Assembly (NCBI RefSeq): GCF_026151205.1
Contig: NC_087074.1
Location: 19,957,240-20,021,239, forward strand
Direction: 5' to 3'
Length of the DNA: 64,000 bases
Origin: Bolinopsis microptera
Taxonomy: Eukaryota; Ctenophora; Tentaculata; Lobata; Bolinopsidae
Numbering within the stretch: position 1 is the stretch's first letter; each line of letters starts with the position of its first letter. The notes beneath the pieces are model-generated. The model was not told the DNA's origin. It worked only from the letters and a program-made list of their open reading frames with translations, and did not search any database. The position numbers and the translations under genes are program-made. Below are positions 11,601-23,200 of this stretch, in pieces.

Positions 11601-12166
11601 CCTTCCCCAACCATGGTACCCCACGTCAAATTATTTGATCTATTCAACTGGCAGCAGTCACAATACCATTCATCATCTTCACTGGTTTTATGATCCTCAT
11701 ACTCTTCATCACTCATACACAAGCAGGCCTTATGAATCCAAACCTTGCACTCCTCACACTGCAAAGCATCTACATGCCATTCAACTCTGGTTTTACATAT
11801 AGGACATATGTCATCTATCTTCTCCTTCTCATTTGGTCTACATTTTTTCTTCTTATCGACTCTTGTTTTATGATTGATGTTTACTTCTAGGACTTGAGGT
11901 CTATTTAACAAGGGTTTCTCTGTTCTGATGTGGCGCCGAAAGTCATATCTCGAAGAAGATGATGGAGGTTTGATAGAATTGGTTGAGTTTAATACTTTCT
12001 GATTATTAGGATTTGGGGAGGCCATATTGGGCGACATAGGTTCATTGGACATAGGTTCGTTAGTACTTTCTTCTTCAGCTTGTTCATTGGTCTCTACATG
12101 TTCTGTACTGGCTGGGGCACTCAATAAATGTAATAGATTTGTAGTGTTGTAATTAGTTTAAAAATG
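8652..12166 (-). mobile_element. Complete PHD-RT-endonuclease non-LTR retroelement
   Basis: A 3515-bp insertion bounded by the 10-bp target-site duplication. It holds one long minus-strand ORF, about 120 bp of 3' sequence and about 40-115 bp of 5' sequence depending on the start used. It has no terminal repeats and no poly(A) tail at its 3' end (low-coordinate side), so it is compatible with target-primed reverse transcription by an element lacking a poly(A) end. The intact ORF and perfect duplication indicate a recent insertion. It landed inside an already frameshifted LINE fragment. Confidence 0.88.
8774..12124 (-). CDS. PHD finger + reverse transcriptase + restriction-like endonuclease polyprotein
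   Basis: Open from 12157 to the stop at 8774; counting from a TTG codon at 12124 it has 1116 residues, but the first in-frame ATG is at 12052. Domain order, numbered from 12124: a PHD finger (C107, C110, C123, C126, H131, C134, C155, C158); a reverse transcriptase with motif A VDADNAF (511-520), motif B GATQGD (569-574) and motif C YADD (606-609); a CxC-H-C zinc motif (C900, C902, H910, C914) followed by RHN (923-925); and a PD-(D/E)XK-like block with D969 and FFDV (D985). The zinc motif plus RHN plus Asp pattern is that of the restriction-like endonuclease of R2-type non-LTR elements. The enzyme would copy its RNA at a nicked target. All catalytic residues are present and no frameshift is seen. 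The exact clade is not assigned. Confidence 0.85.
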   Translation of the reverse strand: MSAPASTEHVETNEQAEEESTNEPMSNEPMSPNMASPNPNNQKVLNSTNSIKPPSSSSRYDFRRHIRTEKPLLNRPQVLEVNINHKTRVDKKKKCRPNEKEKIDDICPICKTRVEWHVDALQCEECKVWIHKACLCMSDEEYEDHKTSEDDEWYCDCCQLNRSNNLTWGTMVGEGCIRSELTGIYDEIITWCRNLFMVPRGKSGEKFIKELTRLLYLFVNKTAWESLSLQLVHIFIPIMLQKPSSKSKARDNAKYLVDRLEKWKDGDLNSLMDEARVIQEKLKRRKKSEDPSKMKGFSRLMMVGKVCQAMKLINNEDSVVGVHTLNRKIKSLLQEKHPKAETPPADILLPITAPQAQSVVFAEISAELVEKAALHVKGSGGPTHLDADGWKHILCSKAYGKLPFQLCGAIAEFAKRLCVEDVNPESLNEFVACRLVPLNKGDDKRGNPGVRPVGVGEVLRRIVGKVVIGVIKDDIQEAAGPLQSCAGLESGIEASIRAVKRTWEDPKTEAVLLVDADNAFNRLNRKAAIHNIRQLCPPFHQYLKNTYQKSAKLIVNDTYSCEIIYSDEGATQGDVAAMAEYAIGIRPLINILASVKKLGELMQAWYADDSAAAGTLKKLRLWWDLLSVNGPKLGYFPKAVKTILILKEKSLLPAATFLFGETGIEITCDGERHLGAVIGGEEARETYVKKKVEKWVKDVEELSDIALDEPQAALSGYTKALCHRWTFVMRTIQDTKDLFIPLEKCIREKFIPAIIGRNVSDLHRRMFALPVRLGGLGIVNPVEIAEKEYQTSLKITEELVDLIYHQETSLMKLDKFKIKGRVDCLKLVKELCLKKELAEIMSEVDENTRESLQLVQEHGSGAWLTCLPIQQLGYAYSKQDFRDAVHLRYGWDIPNTPRFCDCGAKNDHNHILNCKRGGYVNYRHNNVRDSVAEYLRLVTKDVRIEPLLTPIESANFQQKGNNADKARLDISARGVWSTFERTFFDVRIFNPKSPTYQGKTMPQLYTLHENEKKNQYMNRVLQLEKGSFVPLVFTTTGGMAPEAKRFIRRLAVLIATKTKEDYSQVMCNIRTRLSMDIMRSVLVAVRGVRGKAKKAWTAPIFNVSFNLIPEEKSYEG

Positions 12167-12480
12167 TGTTCATGCACATCGAAGTCTTACTTTTACAGAG
12201 CACACATTCTGTGGAATAAACTCCCTTATGAATTAAGGGAAATCTCAAGCATACAAGGTAAATTACTTCGTTGTATATTACATTTTGACCAGACGTGGTT
12301 TATAGTCGTAAATAATTCAGCCGGGATTTCCATGTCGCCTAGCAGGATGATGGGCATAATTACTTAGTGCTTCTTTGTGCTCACAATTGAATAATAATTA
12401 TTTGCAAGACGAATGAATACTAAGCAGCAGTCAGGTTAGGAGATAGAGGTATAAATGCTGAAAACTTCCTTCCCTGACCT
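12167..12480 (+). mobile_element. LINE reverse-transcriptase 3' fragment, second half
   Basis: Continues the frame broken at 8651. Directly after the right copy of the target-site duplication the plus strand encodes the terminal RT motif YFYRAHILWNKLPYELRE, which in CR1/Jockey-type elements closes the ORF. The frame stops at 12365-12367; the following AT-rich bases are probably the 3' UTR. Confidence 0.82.
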
Positions 12481-13190
12481 AACCTCTAAGAATGATTGAA
12501 TCCAGTATAGTATGACTCGTGAGATCAAGCTATTACATCTTGTAACACATTAGAACCTTGTCATACGTTGTATGACCCGCCGCGCACGAAGTGCGCGGCT
12601 CCCCCGTATCGTCACCTAGTGAAACGACCGTGGGTGTCACAACGTGATACAATTAGAACCACCATTTTATAAATCTAGATTTTTGGAAAAATATTACATA
12701 TTAGTGTCGTGTTACACCTTTCGCTCATTCTATTAGTTGAATAAATGACAGAGGTGGGATTACCAATGATCATGTTCTATTTTCATAATCCTGGAGTCAA
12801 TCATTCACGATTTCATGAACTGCATGCAAATTATTCCATAATCAGGAATATTTATCAGTCGAAAAAATGAAACAACTCTACTAACGTAAAATGCCTTAAT
12901 ACTAAATGCAATTTCAAGCTTAGCTTGTAGTTCAATTTTTGACATCGCCATTGATTCATGATGAATGTTGATGTGTCAATTAAACATTGAACATTTAATT
13001 GACGATATTAACCCAATTTTTGCTTCTGAATCATAAATGCGCGCGGTGCGAGAAGCGACGACGTCTTCCAATTGGACACAAATTGTGATTGTGTTTATGT
13101 TTTAATACCATGGTATTCTGTATGATATTAATTTTTCGTTAAATTAAACGAAATAATACACAAATCAGCCGTTTTTTGAAAAATTAAAAC
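12481..13190. other. Spacer, no gene seen
   Basis: AT-rich with short CG-rich patches (CCGCGCGC near 12580 and 13040). I find no ORF with plausible coding features on either strand. Confidence 0.5.
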
Positions 13191-13194
13191 ATTC

Positions 13195-14010
13195 CAGCGC
13201 GATGCACTGTTGGGCCTTGTAGCGCGATGCACTACTGGGCCGCGCCACGCATCTTCTGGCAACCAGATCGGCGAGATGCGAAGGATTGACAATGTGAATC
13301 AATGTTGGGCCGCGCATCAAAAATGTTTATTGCGTTGCAACTTCATTGACAATATCAATTAGTTGTTTGTAGGTTTATAACCTATATTGTCTATTGTTAA
13401 TGGACTGACTCGGCGCGCGCTACTCCGTATCACGTACTTGCCTTGGGCCAACATTTCAAGAAGAAAGCGGCGCGCGCTACTTTTAAGAAATTTAGACTAG
13501 TAACATCCGTCAATAACCTACCAAGACGCGCGCTCACAGGGGGGGGGGGGGGCTAAAACCAGGTTTGGTTTTCGATCGTCGCCAAAAGCGATTAACTTCG
13601 TAACACAGAATTGCTTTCGTCCAATGAAATTGCTGCATTATGTAAGTGGTAAGCCAAGCTTTGTAGCGCGATGCGTTACTGTGCCGCGCCGCGCACTTAA
13701 TAAGGCTTCTCACAGATCGGCGAGATGCACTACTGTGCCGCGCCGAGCTGAATTAACATCGTCAATTGAAGCCAAGCTCTGCATACGAACATATGTAATT
13801 TAATTAGGGCATAATGACGATTTGCAATTTACGATGTCAATCCTTTGCAGCTCGACGTGGCACATGGTCATGCATCTCGTTTGACCATTGTTAATGATCT
13901 GGCCCGGCACGTGCTACTTCGTAGCACTTGCCATCGAGAAGAAAGCGGCGCGCGCTACTTCGAAGATATTTAGAAGAGTAACATCCGTCAATGTCAAGCA
14001 TTTCGTCGAT
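13195..14010. repeat. Duplicated CG-rich repeat block, two diverged copies
   Basis: Copy one at about 13195-13560 and copy two at about 13655-14010 share TGTAGCGCGATGC, CAGATCGGCGAGATGC and AAGAAAGCGGCGCGCGCTAC, in the same order. They stand out as CG-dinucleotide-rich against an AT-rich background. A G14 run lies at 13539-13552 between them. This is probably an ancient mobile repeat. No coding potential is seen; the 71-codon plus ORF at 13888 crosses the repeat and looks accidental. Confidence 0.65.
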
Positions 14011-15477
14011 CTCAGATCTACCGAGAGAAGCATTATATTTATTGGATTCGCGGCGTGGCCTATTATAGTACTAGTAATGTGCATCCGGCATCACACTACT
14101 TAACTACTATACAATGTATAAACAACATTAGACAAAAATGAAAAAGAAGACATGTTTTGATTCGGAGGACGTCGTCGCTTCGCGCATTGAATTACAAATT
14201 ACACGTTGTATATCTCGTTTAGACTGTGATAAGAGGTATACACTATACAACGTGTATCAGTTCGCAGACAATGGACAAGATTGCAGCAGAGCTACGTAAA
14301 GAGCTGGAATGGCTTGGCATCGTCAATCAAGTTTGAAGTTGAGCTTAGAAAATTGAAGATCTGTGATCTGGCCAGTTTATTACCACTTGGACAGCTCCAT
14401 AAGTATAACATGAGCCTCTCGCTTTACCATATCTTCGGTTGGTTTATGTTTTATTAACACAAAACACACAAGTATTGCATATTGGTAAGTTAAATGTTTA
14501 GGATTCAAAAAGTTTTATCCCGAAAACACGAATATTTGTCATTTCTATTCGTTTTACGGTATTGCCATTGGAAATTTTAAGATATTGGAGGAGACAATTT
14601 GAGACCAAAAATAGAAACGGTTTTTGTCGAAACAAAATTCAAATTTAAAATACATGGCATAGTAATAAGAACATCAGCAGAAGTTGGTATATTCTATTGC
14701 ATATACAATGTATTTAATGCTTCGGTAAAAATCTTGTACGTAATACCAAACAGGCCCACGTATGAATTGTGAATATCAGGCTGGTTGTGGATGAAAAGCA
14801 TCGTCTGTAAATCAATAGAAAGGTATATAAAATTTGAAGTTGATCTTATGCAATTTCATACCAAAAGATGTACTTTGTACTTGGAATTTTCAATATTTCC
14901 ATTTTGTAAGTTCAAAGTTCAGCATAATGTATATTCAATATTAAGTAAAATCAAATAATTTGCTTCAGTGTTCAGTTCAAAATACCCAAAATTCATCACC
15001 TAAGAGCGAATACCATCGCTACAACGCATCAAAATCCGCATGCGTTCAGACCATAATTTTTCGCTCCAGTGCAGTAAACAGTAAAATATAATATGGAATT
15101 GAAAGCTTTTACCAAGAAAATGTTTATAGTTCTTTCCAAACTAAACGGCTTTTTAGCTAGCAATCGTATCATCTCCCCATTAAATATTTACTATGTGCTA
15201 TGGTCAAATGAAAAATCCTCTGTTCACAATATTATGTTCACTCAAAATGTAATCAAAATCACGAAGCGACAAACACAACTAGAAAGAAGTATATTACTCA
15301 ATTATTTCTGACATAAATCGCAATTCTAGGCAGAACTTTCTATCCAAAAATCATCGGATAAATCGGTGTATGAGTGCGACTTCAACTTATCTTCCATCAC
15401 TAAAAACTTATGAATAAATACTGTTACCTCGACCACTTTAAAATAAAATATCAAAACAACTGTTAGCCGCACTGATA
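14011..15477. other. AT-rich spacer, no gene seen
   Basis: Lies between the CG-rich repeat and the 3' end of the lysine-rich gene. The only ORF over 60 codons (15093-15311, plus) has no recognisable similarity and no splice or initiation context. Confidence 0.5.
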
Positions 15478-16781
15478 TTACCTCCGTTGTCGTTTCTCTT
15501 TTTTCTTTTTGTCCTTATTACTTGCTCTACCCGGGCTGGCACTTCGTTTTCTCTGACGTCGTTTCTCTTTCTCCTTCTTTTCTCTTCTCTCTTCCCGCTC
15601 TAACTCTGCCTTAAGTAACTCTAACTTCCGAATATCTTCCTCAAGATCGCTATCATGAACTTTATCTTTCTTCTTCTTCTTCTTGTTTTTCTTTTTCTTA
15701 TCTTTCTTCGCTTTGCTGCTATGAGATAGTGATCTACTCCGACTCCCCTTCTCGGAACCTAAACTTTCTAATCGAACAAGTCCGGGTTTCTCCTGCTCGG
15801 ACTCTAACTCTCCTTCCTCCTTGCTCTCCTCAATAGATGTGGCTGCAGCAGTTGGTGACGCCAGTTTCTCCTCCAACAGACTATCTATAGGAGAGCCGGA
15901 GGGTGACCTTATTTCTGCCAACTTGGCTTCAATTTCCTTTTGAGACTCCCCGTCTTCCTGAGACGTCTCCATTCTCTCCGGCGTTTTTATTGTTTTGTTC
16001 TCCTCACCAGGTTCACTCTCCAAAGTCTTGTCCAGCTCCGGAGTTGCAGCCCTGTTAACCTCAGGCGTCGCAGCCTTGTTTAGCACGGATGTTGCAGCCT
16101 TGGTAACAACTTCCTCAGCATCCTGACTAGCCCATTCTAACAAGTCGTCGTCAACTTCAGCGTGTTTCGGAGTTTTCACTGGAGTAGGCGGCAGATTCTC
16201 CTCCTCATGAGCAGGACTCTCCTCCTTTGTTGGCTCTATAGGGTCGTCGTCCTTCTTTCTCTTCAGATAGGTCTGGAGATTAATAGCCTTCTTCTCCAAC
16301 TTCATAGGTGACTCCGCTAGAGTAGCTTCAGATTGAGAGCTCTCCTCAGGTTCCTCAACTGCACGACTGTAAGGGAGGGGTTCCTCAGCAACAGGACTAG
16401 TTACCTGCGGCGTCTCCTGGGGTATGTCTTTAGGGATGGATAGTGTAACTGGCGGTGACATGCCTGGGTAATAGTAATCCTCACCCTCCTCATTGTTCTC
16501 CGGCATAGGTAGCGCATAGTCCTTGGAGTTGAGAAGGTGGACTATACTGTCGTCGTCCCGTTTTACGCTAAGACTTTCCTGACTGACTGATCGCGGTATT
16601 GCTATGTCGTTAAGTTTGTCGAGTTTAGCGCTGACTTGCTCCTCTTGTTTCGTGATGTAGGCGTTCTCTTGCCCGTTACTCAAAAACTGCCCCAAGGGCG
16701 TATCTTTTGATGGGTTGTCACGAGTAGTCTCCTTCATCGATACCAGCAGCTTCTCCAGGATTGTCCCCGCACCTTCTGATT
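15478..16781 (-). CDS. Lysine/serine-rich nuclear-looking protein, or alternative last exon of SCAF4/8
   Basis: One exon open from an acceptor (ataaatttcag, ending at 16782) to TAA at 15478; 433 codons in the open frame, with a first ATG at 16737. I do not recognise the N-terminal two thirds. It is acidic and rich in Pro/Ser/Thr/Glu, with three similar short blocks (AATSVLN, AATPEVN, AATPELD). The C-terminal 110 residues are a highly basic KKKK/RRQRKRS region containing a charged probable coiled coil (LELLKAELEREERREKK). Three readings are possible: a separate gene with a spliced-leader acceptor 491 bp downstream of the SCAF stop; an alternative terminal exon of SCAF, because splicing from SCAF exon 15 (phase 1) joins in frame here; or a gene with unseen upstream exons. 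The TAA is embedded in AGgtaata, so a further exon cannot be excluded. Confidence 0.65.
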
Positions 16782-17272
16782 CTGAAATTTATGGTCAAGA
16801 ATTTTTTTGTCTAGCGTACAATACATTTTGGTCTGCGTATTTCCATCTAGTTTTTTTGTGTGATATTTATCGAAAAATATGGAAAACAACAAAAAGTCCT
16901 GATTCAATATCATAAGTTAAACTGATTTGAATAATTGTAACAATAACATGTAGCAATATATCACATTTGCATAGAAATAATAATAATAACAGATCGTTAC
17001 AAAATTATTCTCAAAACTATGAAATAGTTCACACGAAAGTCAATAAACACCCCTTAAGGCTATACTTAGAAATTTCAGCATTTTCAAGACCAGACTTACA
17101 TATGTATAGCTTATTCAACTCTCAAACCATGATATCTTTATATATAAGATGATCAAAATATGCCACAAAAAGGATCAAAGACGAATTCGTAAAGAAATTC
17201 GTTGGGCTGGATCTAATCAAACACTGTCATTGCATATAAATCTCAACAGAGCATATACTATGCTAATAATAG
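16782..17272. other. Short gap between SCAF stop and the lysine-rich ORF
   Basis: 491 bp with no coding exon seen. Its AT-rich sequence would hold the SCAF 3' UTR and the outron or intron ending at the acceptor at 16782-16783. Confidence 0.5.
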
Positions 17273-20200
17273 CTAGTGTCCGAAAGGAGGCCTATTGTTT
17301 CCGCGGGGTCTAAATGTCATTCTAAAAGGACCTCTCTGTCCCATGGGGCGGGGACCAGGTGGACCGTTGAAACGAGGACGTGCCGGACCATTACCTCTAG
17401 GAGCAGGACCTCGCATACCGCCAAATTGTGGGGGCGGAGGACGTCCGAATTGTGCGCGCGGGGCCCCTCCCCGATAGGTCCCGGGACGTGGCCCCGAGTT
17501 GGCATGGTCAGAGCTAAAGCGTGGTCCTGAGTTGGCATGGTCAGAGCTAAAAGCCATGTTCTCAAAGCGTGCCATGTTCTCTAGTGCTGCAAAATTCGGA
17601 CGATGCTGTACAGGGCCCCTCATTTCTTCTAGGGAAGGGCGGATTGAAGAACTGTTTCTGTCAGAATCGGGACCAGGGAAATTTTGTGGGTCTCCAGGAG
17701 GCCGAGGACGGACAGGTCTTTCACCGTTTTCTTCATCCAAAAATAAAGGTTTTGGATCGCTTAGAGAATACTGATTTTGGTTGTTGAACCTCGGAATCCC
17801 AGGAGAAGATGGTTGGGCATGTCGAGGTGGAACTGATCGCATAGAGTTGACATATCTAGGCTCTCCAGATCTTGGGTCGATTGGAGAGTACTGGTTTTGA
17901 TTATTAAACATGGGGATCCCTGGAGAGGATGGTTGGGTATGTTGTGGCGAAGCTGATCGCATAGAGTTGACAAATGTCGGCTCTCCAGGACTTGGATCAC
18001 TAGGAGAGTACTGGTTTTGATTATTAAACCTTGGAATCCCCGGAGAAGATGGTTGAGGACGTCGTGGAGAAGTTGCCCGCATCTGATTGACAAATGTGGG
18101 CTCTCCAGGCCTTGCTTTAGAAGGTGAAGGAACAGTTCTGGAGATCGGCACACTGCTATTAAAAGGAGGTAGACTCCCCGCATGAATTCGAGCGTTACTG
18201 GCAGACTCCATCGACGAAGGGCTGGAGCTGATCCCTCCAGTCAGATAAATGTTATTCTTAGGAGAGCTGGATTTACGGAATGGAGGTAGACCTCCAGGGT
18301 ACATTTCATTCCTCTTACTCCTGTTCGGTTCAGAGTCCGACTCGTTATCGGAGTCCATCATGTTTCGAGCTAATGTTCTAGGACTAGGAGGAGAGGGAGA
18401 TCTCCTGAACCTGAACAGCGGAGTAGGTTCGGAAACAGGGACCGGCTGTGCAGGTCCTAAAGTAGGTGCACCGAACCTGGGACCTGGCAGAGGCATCGGA
18501 CCGGGCAGGACAGGCATCTGTGGAGAAGGCAAAGGAATCTGGTTCAAGTTGGGCATGTTAGAAGGAGGGAGCATATTGGCCATGTTCGGAAGAGGAATAT
18601 GGTGAGGAGGAGGAGGTAAAGAGAAGGGAGGAGCCATGCCTTGGAACTGTCCAGGAGGAGCAGGACGTGGCGGCATCCAGCCAGGTACTCCGTGGGGAGC
18701 AAGTGGTGTCATGCCAGGCATTGGGAAAGGAACAGACCCGTCAGGAGCTGAATCTGGAACGGTGGGAACAGGCAAAATGGGGATGGGCGGGAAAACATCC
18801 ATCATCTCCTCGTCTGAGTTACTCTCGATCTCGGTTGGAATTTTGATGTTGGGATTCATAGAGAAAACGGCCATGCTAGGTGGTATACTGAGGGACATCA
18901 GCGGAGCATGTTGTTTTCTTTTAGCTTGGCGTTCTTCTTCCTCCTTCGCATCTGATGGATAGAGATTTAGATTGGAGGTGTACTTTGAGAGTTGGGGAAA
19001 TAATTTGTAGTCGAGACTCGACTTAAGTTGACTGGATGACATTTGTCAATCTTTAATTATAGGAATTCACTTTCAGATCACCGTCAAGCAGTGGATAAAA
19101 TGACAACAATCATTTCAAAATTTTACCGTCTTCAATTTCCACAAAGAATCGTAAAAATCAGTTATTTTTAACTGTTATCAAATGTTGTGTTGATAATATT
19201 GCATGTGCATTGTGCGTTAATCAAAAATTTCTTTTGAACACGAATTATAATATTTTAATGTCACAACGGGCCTTATCATTGGGATCATATTTTCATAGTA
19301 CCAGCACAATCGATAAATTGAAAATATATTTTGCACTGTCGTTGCGACCTATATAATGTAATCTAAAGACTTTCTGAATCCATGGTACGTACCTTAATTA
19401 TTATCCTAATTTTCGCAATAATGCATAAAATAATTACTCGTCCATCAGTCTTATCAGTCAAGTTATGATTTCATTGTCACAATTTCAGTTATTTACAAGT
19501 ACAAGCTATATTTGCAAGACTGCCCTTTCATCTCGTGGATAAAATAATAGCAAACAAATTAATATATTTTATTCGGAATAAATCTGTCGCAAACATTATA
19601 TGTTTTGCTGATTACAATGCAATACAAAACAGTACAGTACATGTCGTACAATACAATACAATACAAAATTGTGTAATGAATTGTAAATTGCAATACATAG
19701 GAATAATTTTAAAAACTCGAGGAATTGGCAGCTTCCGGACAAGTAGTCGATACTTGGATCAGCTTCAGTATTGATATTGTTTCTCTATACGATTCTCTGC
19801 AACATAGCTTGGTGATGTCAGCCTTAGATGATGCTATGGAGTCGTGTAGACCAGATTGGTCTGAGGAGTTCAGGACTTGGCTGAAGGGACTGATACAGCT
19901 TAGTTTTGATTCGGCAGTCTTGAAGAATGCAGACAACTGGTATGAGGTCGTTAACGGTGTACCCACTGGAGGTATCAATTCAGTGGATTGCGGTAACATT
20001 GCTTTGTTCTTTGTCCTAAAGAGTCTGGTTTACGACCCGGTTGTTAGACCAGAGGAGCTCAAGAACCTTGATCGGTTTGTGGATGATATTTCGGGCCAAG
20101 GTATGTGGAGAGGTTCTATGATTGGTTTTGAAGAATGGGTAGGGTCATTACGCAGTAAGATGGTTGATAACTATGGCTTAGATATTACATACGAAGTGAA

Positions 20201-23200
20201 ACCAATCACGGAGTTCACTCAGTTCCTGGACATTCAGTACAAGTTTGTTGGAGGGAGACTCACAACAGATCTGTTTAGGAAACCTACTGACGCCAACAGG
20301 TATCTAGAATTCTCAAGTTTCCATCCACGACATACCTTCCGGAGTATAGTCTTCTCACAGGCACTTCGATACAGAAGGATAATCAATGATGACGTCTTGC
20401 TGGATGAGAGATTGGCAGAGCTTCAGTTGTTTTTTGAACGGTCTTCATATCCTACTGATATGGTGAGAGAGGTCATCAGTGATGTCAGATCGATACCAAG
20501 AACTTTACAGTACAAGGCAAAGGATCAGGGTCCCCCTTCTTTCACACCATGGATTGTTACATTCGGTGCGGGCTATGAGGAAACCAAGGAAAAGGCTAAA
20601 GAGGCCAGTAACATCATCTCAAATAGCCGTACATGGAGCAGTGAGAACCCTGAGAGGATCCCTAAACTCCAAGTGGTGACCAGGCGAGCCCCTAACTTAA
20701 AGGACACTTTATTCAAGAGAAAGAAGCTTGCCTTAGGTTCAGAGTCAAGAACAACTGACCCATGCACCAAACCTGGTGAGAAGAAGAAAGGCAGACCCTG
20801 CCAAACTTGTCACCTTGTTAGTGGCAATTCCATGGTCTCCAATAATGGACACTCAGTCAGAACTCAAGGTGGTAACTGTAAGACACGCAACATTGTGTAC
20901 GGCGCGACATGCAAACTTTGTACTGTTAATAACGTATACGTGGGAAAAACAGTCACCAGCCTCAGCCAACGTGTGAATGGTCATCGCAGTAAATATTATG
21001 AGATTTTAGAGGCGAGTAGTAAGGGGAATGTTGAGAGCCACAGAGATTTTGATGACGAGAATGTTTTAGGGGCACATCTTTTTTCAGTTCATAATTTGAG
21101 GGAGAGATCTGTTTTCAATGAAAGTTTCCATTTTGATATTTTGTGTTCTACATCCCCAGATAATATTAGAAAGTCAGAACAGTTTTATATTAACAAATTG
21201 AAGACACTTTATCCGTTTGGCCTGAACAATGTGAATTCCGTTTCTGGAAGTTAATTTTTCATGGTGTCCCGAATTTTATTTTTAAATCGTCCATTTTTTG
21301 TTTATATATGCAGTCTATCAATTTTTGAATTGCGTCTTTTTGATTTAATGAACTACTGCAGACTCCACATTATTATAGTATATGCGATTAATTTTGTTCC
21401 GATTTTAAACTATTCCATTTTTACGAGATGATAAATTAATTTTTTGAGACTTTACTACATTTTTGATGAGAATTTTTGACATTTTCAAACTAACCATTGA
21501 TATTCTCAGATTATGTGACTGATTAAATGCTGAAGATAAAAGAAATATATTCATTTTGCTAAGATTATGTTTGCGTTTCATTGCTCAACAGCTGTTCGAA
21601 GGATCAAATATAAGAAAAGCAATACATAGGTATCTATAATTCTATAAAATCATAATCTTGTTGATAAAAAGTGGTTGATACAAATTTGTTAAACTTTATT
21701 GTGCTGAGATTTTGATTTAATTTTGAGATGGAAATACGCAGATTTGAAATGTTTAAATTTCTTGATAGTATAGTCCTAGTTAAATTAATCGAGGTCAATA
21801 AATACGACACATCATAACATTACTGTCAACCATAGCCATCTTCAATGTTTAAATATAACCATCGTCTGAATGCATTTTGAGAAGTCCAAGATCAATCGAT
21901 TAACCAAAATATAATATCTTTCGATATATGGTCGGTTTTAAAATATACACGAGGCGTTCTTAAGAACAGACATTTGTAAACAGAAGGCTATGGTTGACTA
22001 CACAAATAGGTAACATTTTTGAGCGTGAGGTTTCCTTCAAGATAATTACATAACAAGTTTCCCAGTGACAAAAAGACTTAAATAACATGCTTTTTTACTA
22101 TTCGAATAGCGATCAATTTATCAGAGTAACCTCGCGCTCAAATTTCATGCTAGTGAAATGTTACCATGTAAAATGTAATAAATAGTTATTACGACTGGTG
22201 GGTATATTAATTCAAATTGGGATAGTTCGTCGAAATAATTACAACAATTGTTTTCAAGGTCCTGTCCAGCCTACAAAATGTTCAAGAACGTTTTTCTTCA
22301 GAGCGGACATTTTGCAAAAACTTTAATCAAATGTGGAGAATTTAAGAAATGGAGAGAACATGATGAGAGTGCTGGACCGGACCGAAACCTTGGCGGATCC
22401 TCAATATCATTAGGCTTGGCACGGACAAACACACGAATGGATAACGCAAGGATGGCAAGGGCAAATAATGGATGGTTTTCTGTGGTCGTGCAATCTTGAT
22501 ACAGTGTTAGGAAATGCTGAAAATTTCTGCAGAGTTAAGACACAGTTAATAAACTGCGGAGTGACTAAAATGCTACAATGACGGAAGATCTTTTAACTCA
22601 TTGTTAACGAACACAGTTGTGGTGGGGGCCGGGATTACTACGAAATGAACGGAGCGTGCCTTGGATATTGCAATTCGTTACAAGTATTTACACGGTACTG
22701 TAAAACATCAATACGGGATCCATCTAGAATGTGAATCATTAATCAGCTTTGTTGGCGAGATTGAAAATCAAAATTTTTAATAATGCAAAAATTGCATTTT
22801 AATAATGAGTTTTTTCCCTGCGAAATTAAATCCCTGCGAAATTAAATCCCTGTTTCTAGTTTTATTTTGATTTGAGCGTGGAGCTTGAAGCAGGTCAATC
22901 TTCAAATTTCTTGCGGCATATATTAATTGTTGAGTGTTAATATCTATATTATAATTTTAGCATTTATCTATATAATTTTAAGATGGTTCCCGTACAAGAT
23001 GTTTCACAGCATCTGAAAACTTAGCAATAGAAAACAGAAGTAAGAATCAAAATTAAAATCTGTGTTAAAAATAGGCTCATGATTGTAGTTTTATTATTAA
23101 GGCTGGCCAAAAGATACTTCTGTTCGCTTACCAACCGTTTAATTCATTCTCCTGAGTCACAGGCTAATTATTCGGGTTAAAACGGTCCAAAATTTGCATT

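Noticed and set aside
9156-11890. Plus-strand ORFs inside the PHD-RT element
   Set aside because: Antisense shadows of the 1116-codon ORF with no motifs.
17276-18962. Several plus-strand ORFs of 70-118 codons
   Set aside because: Antisense shadows of the Pro/Gly-rich last exon of SCAF4/8.
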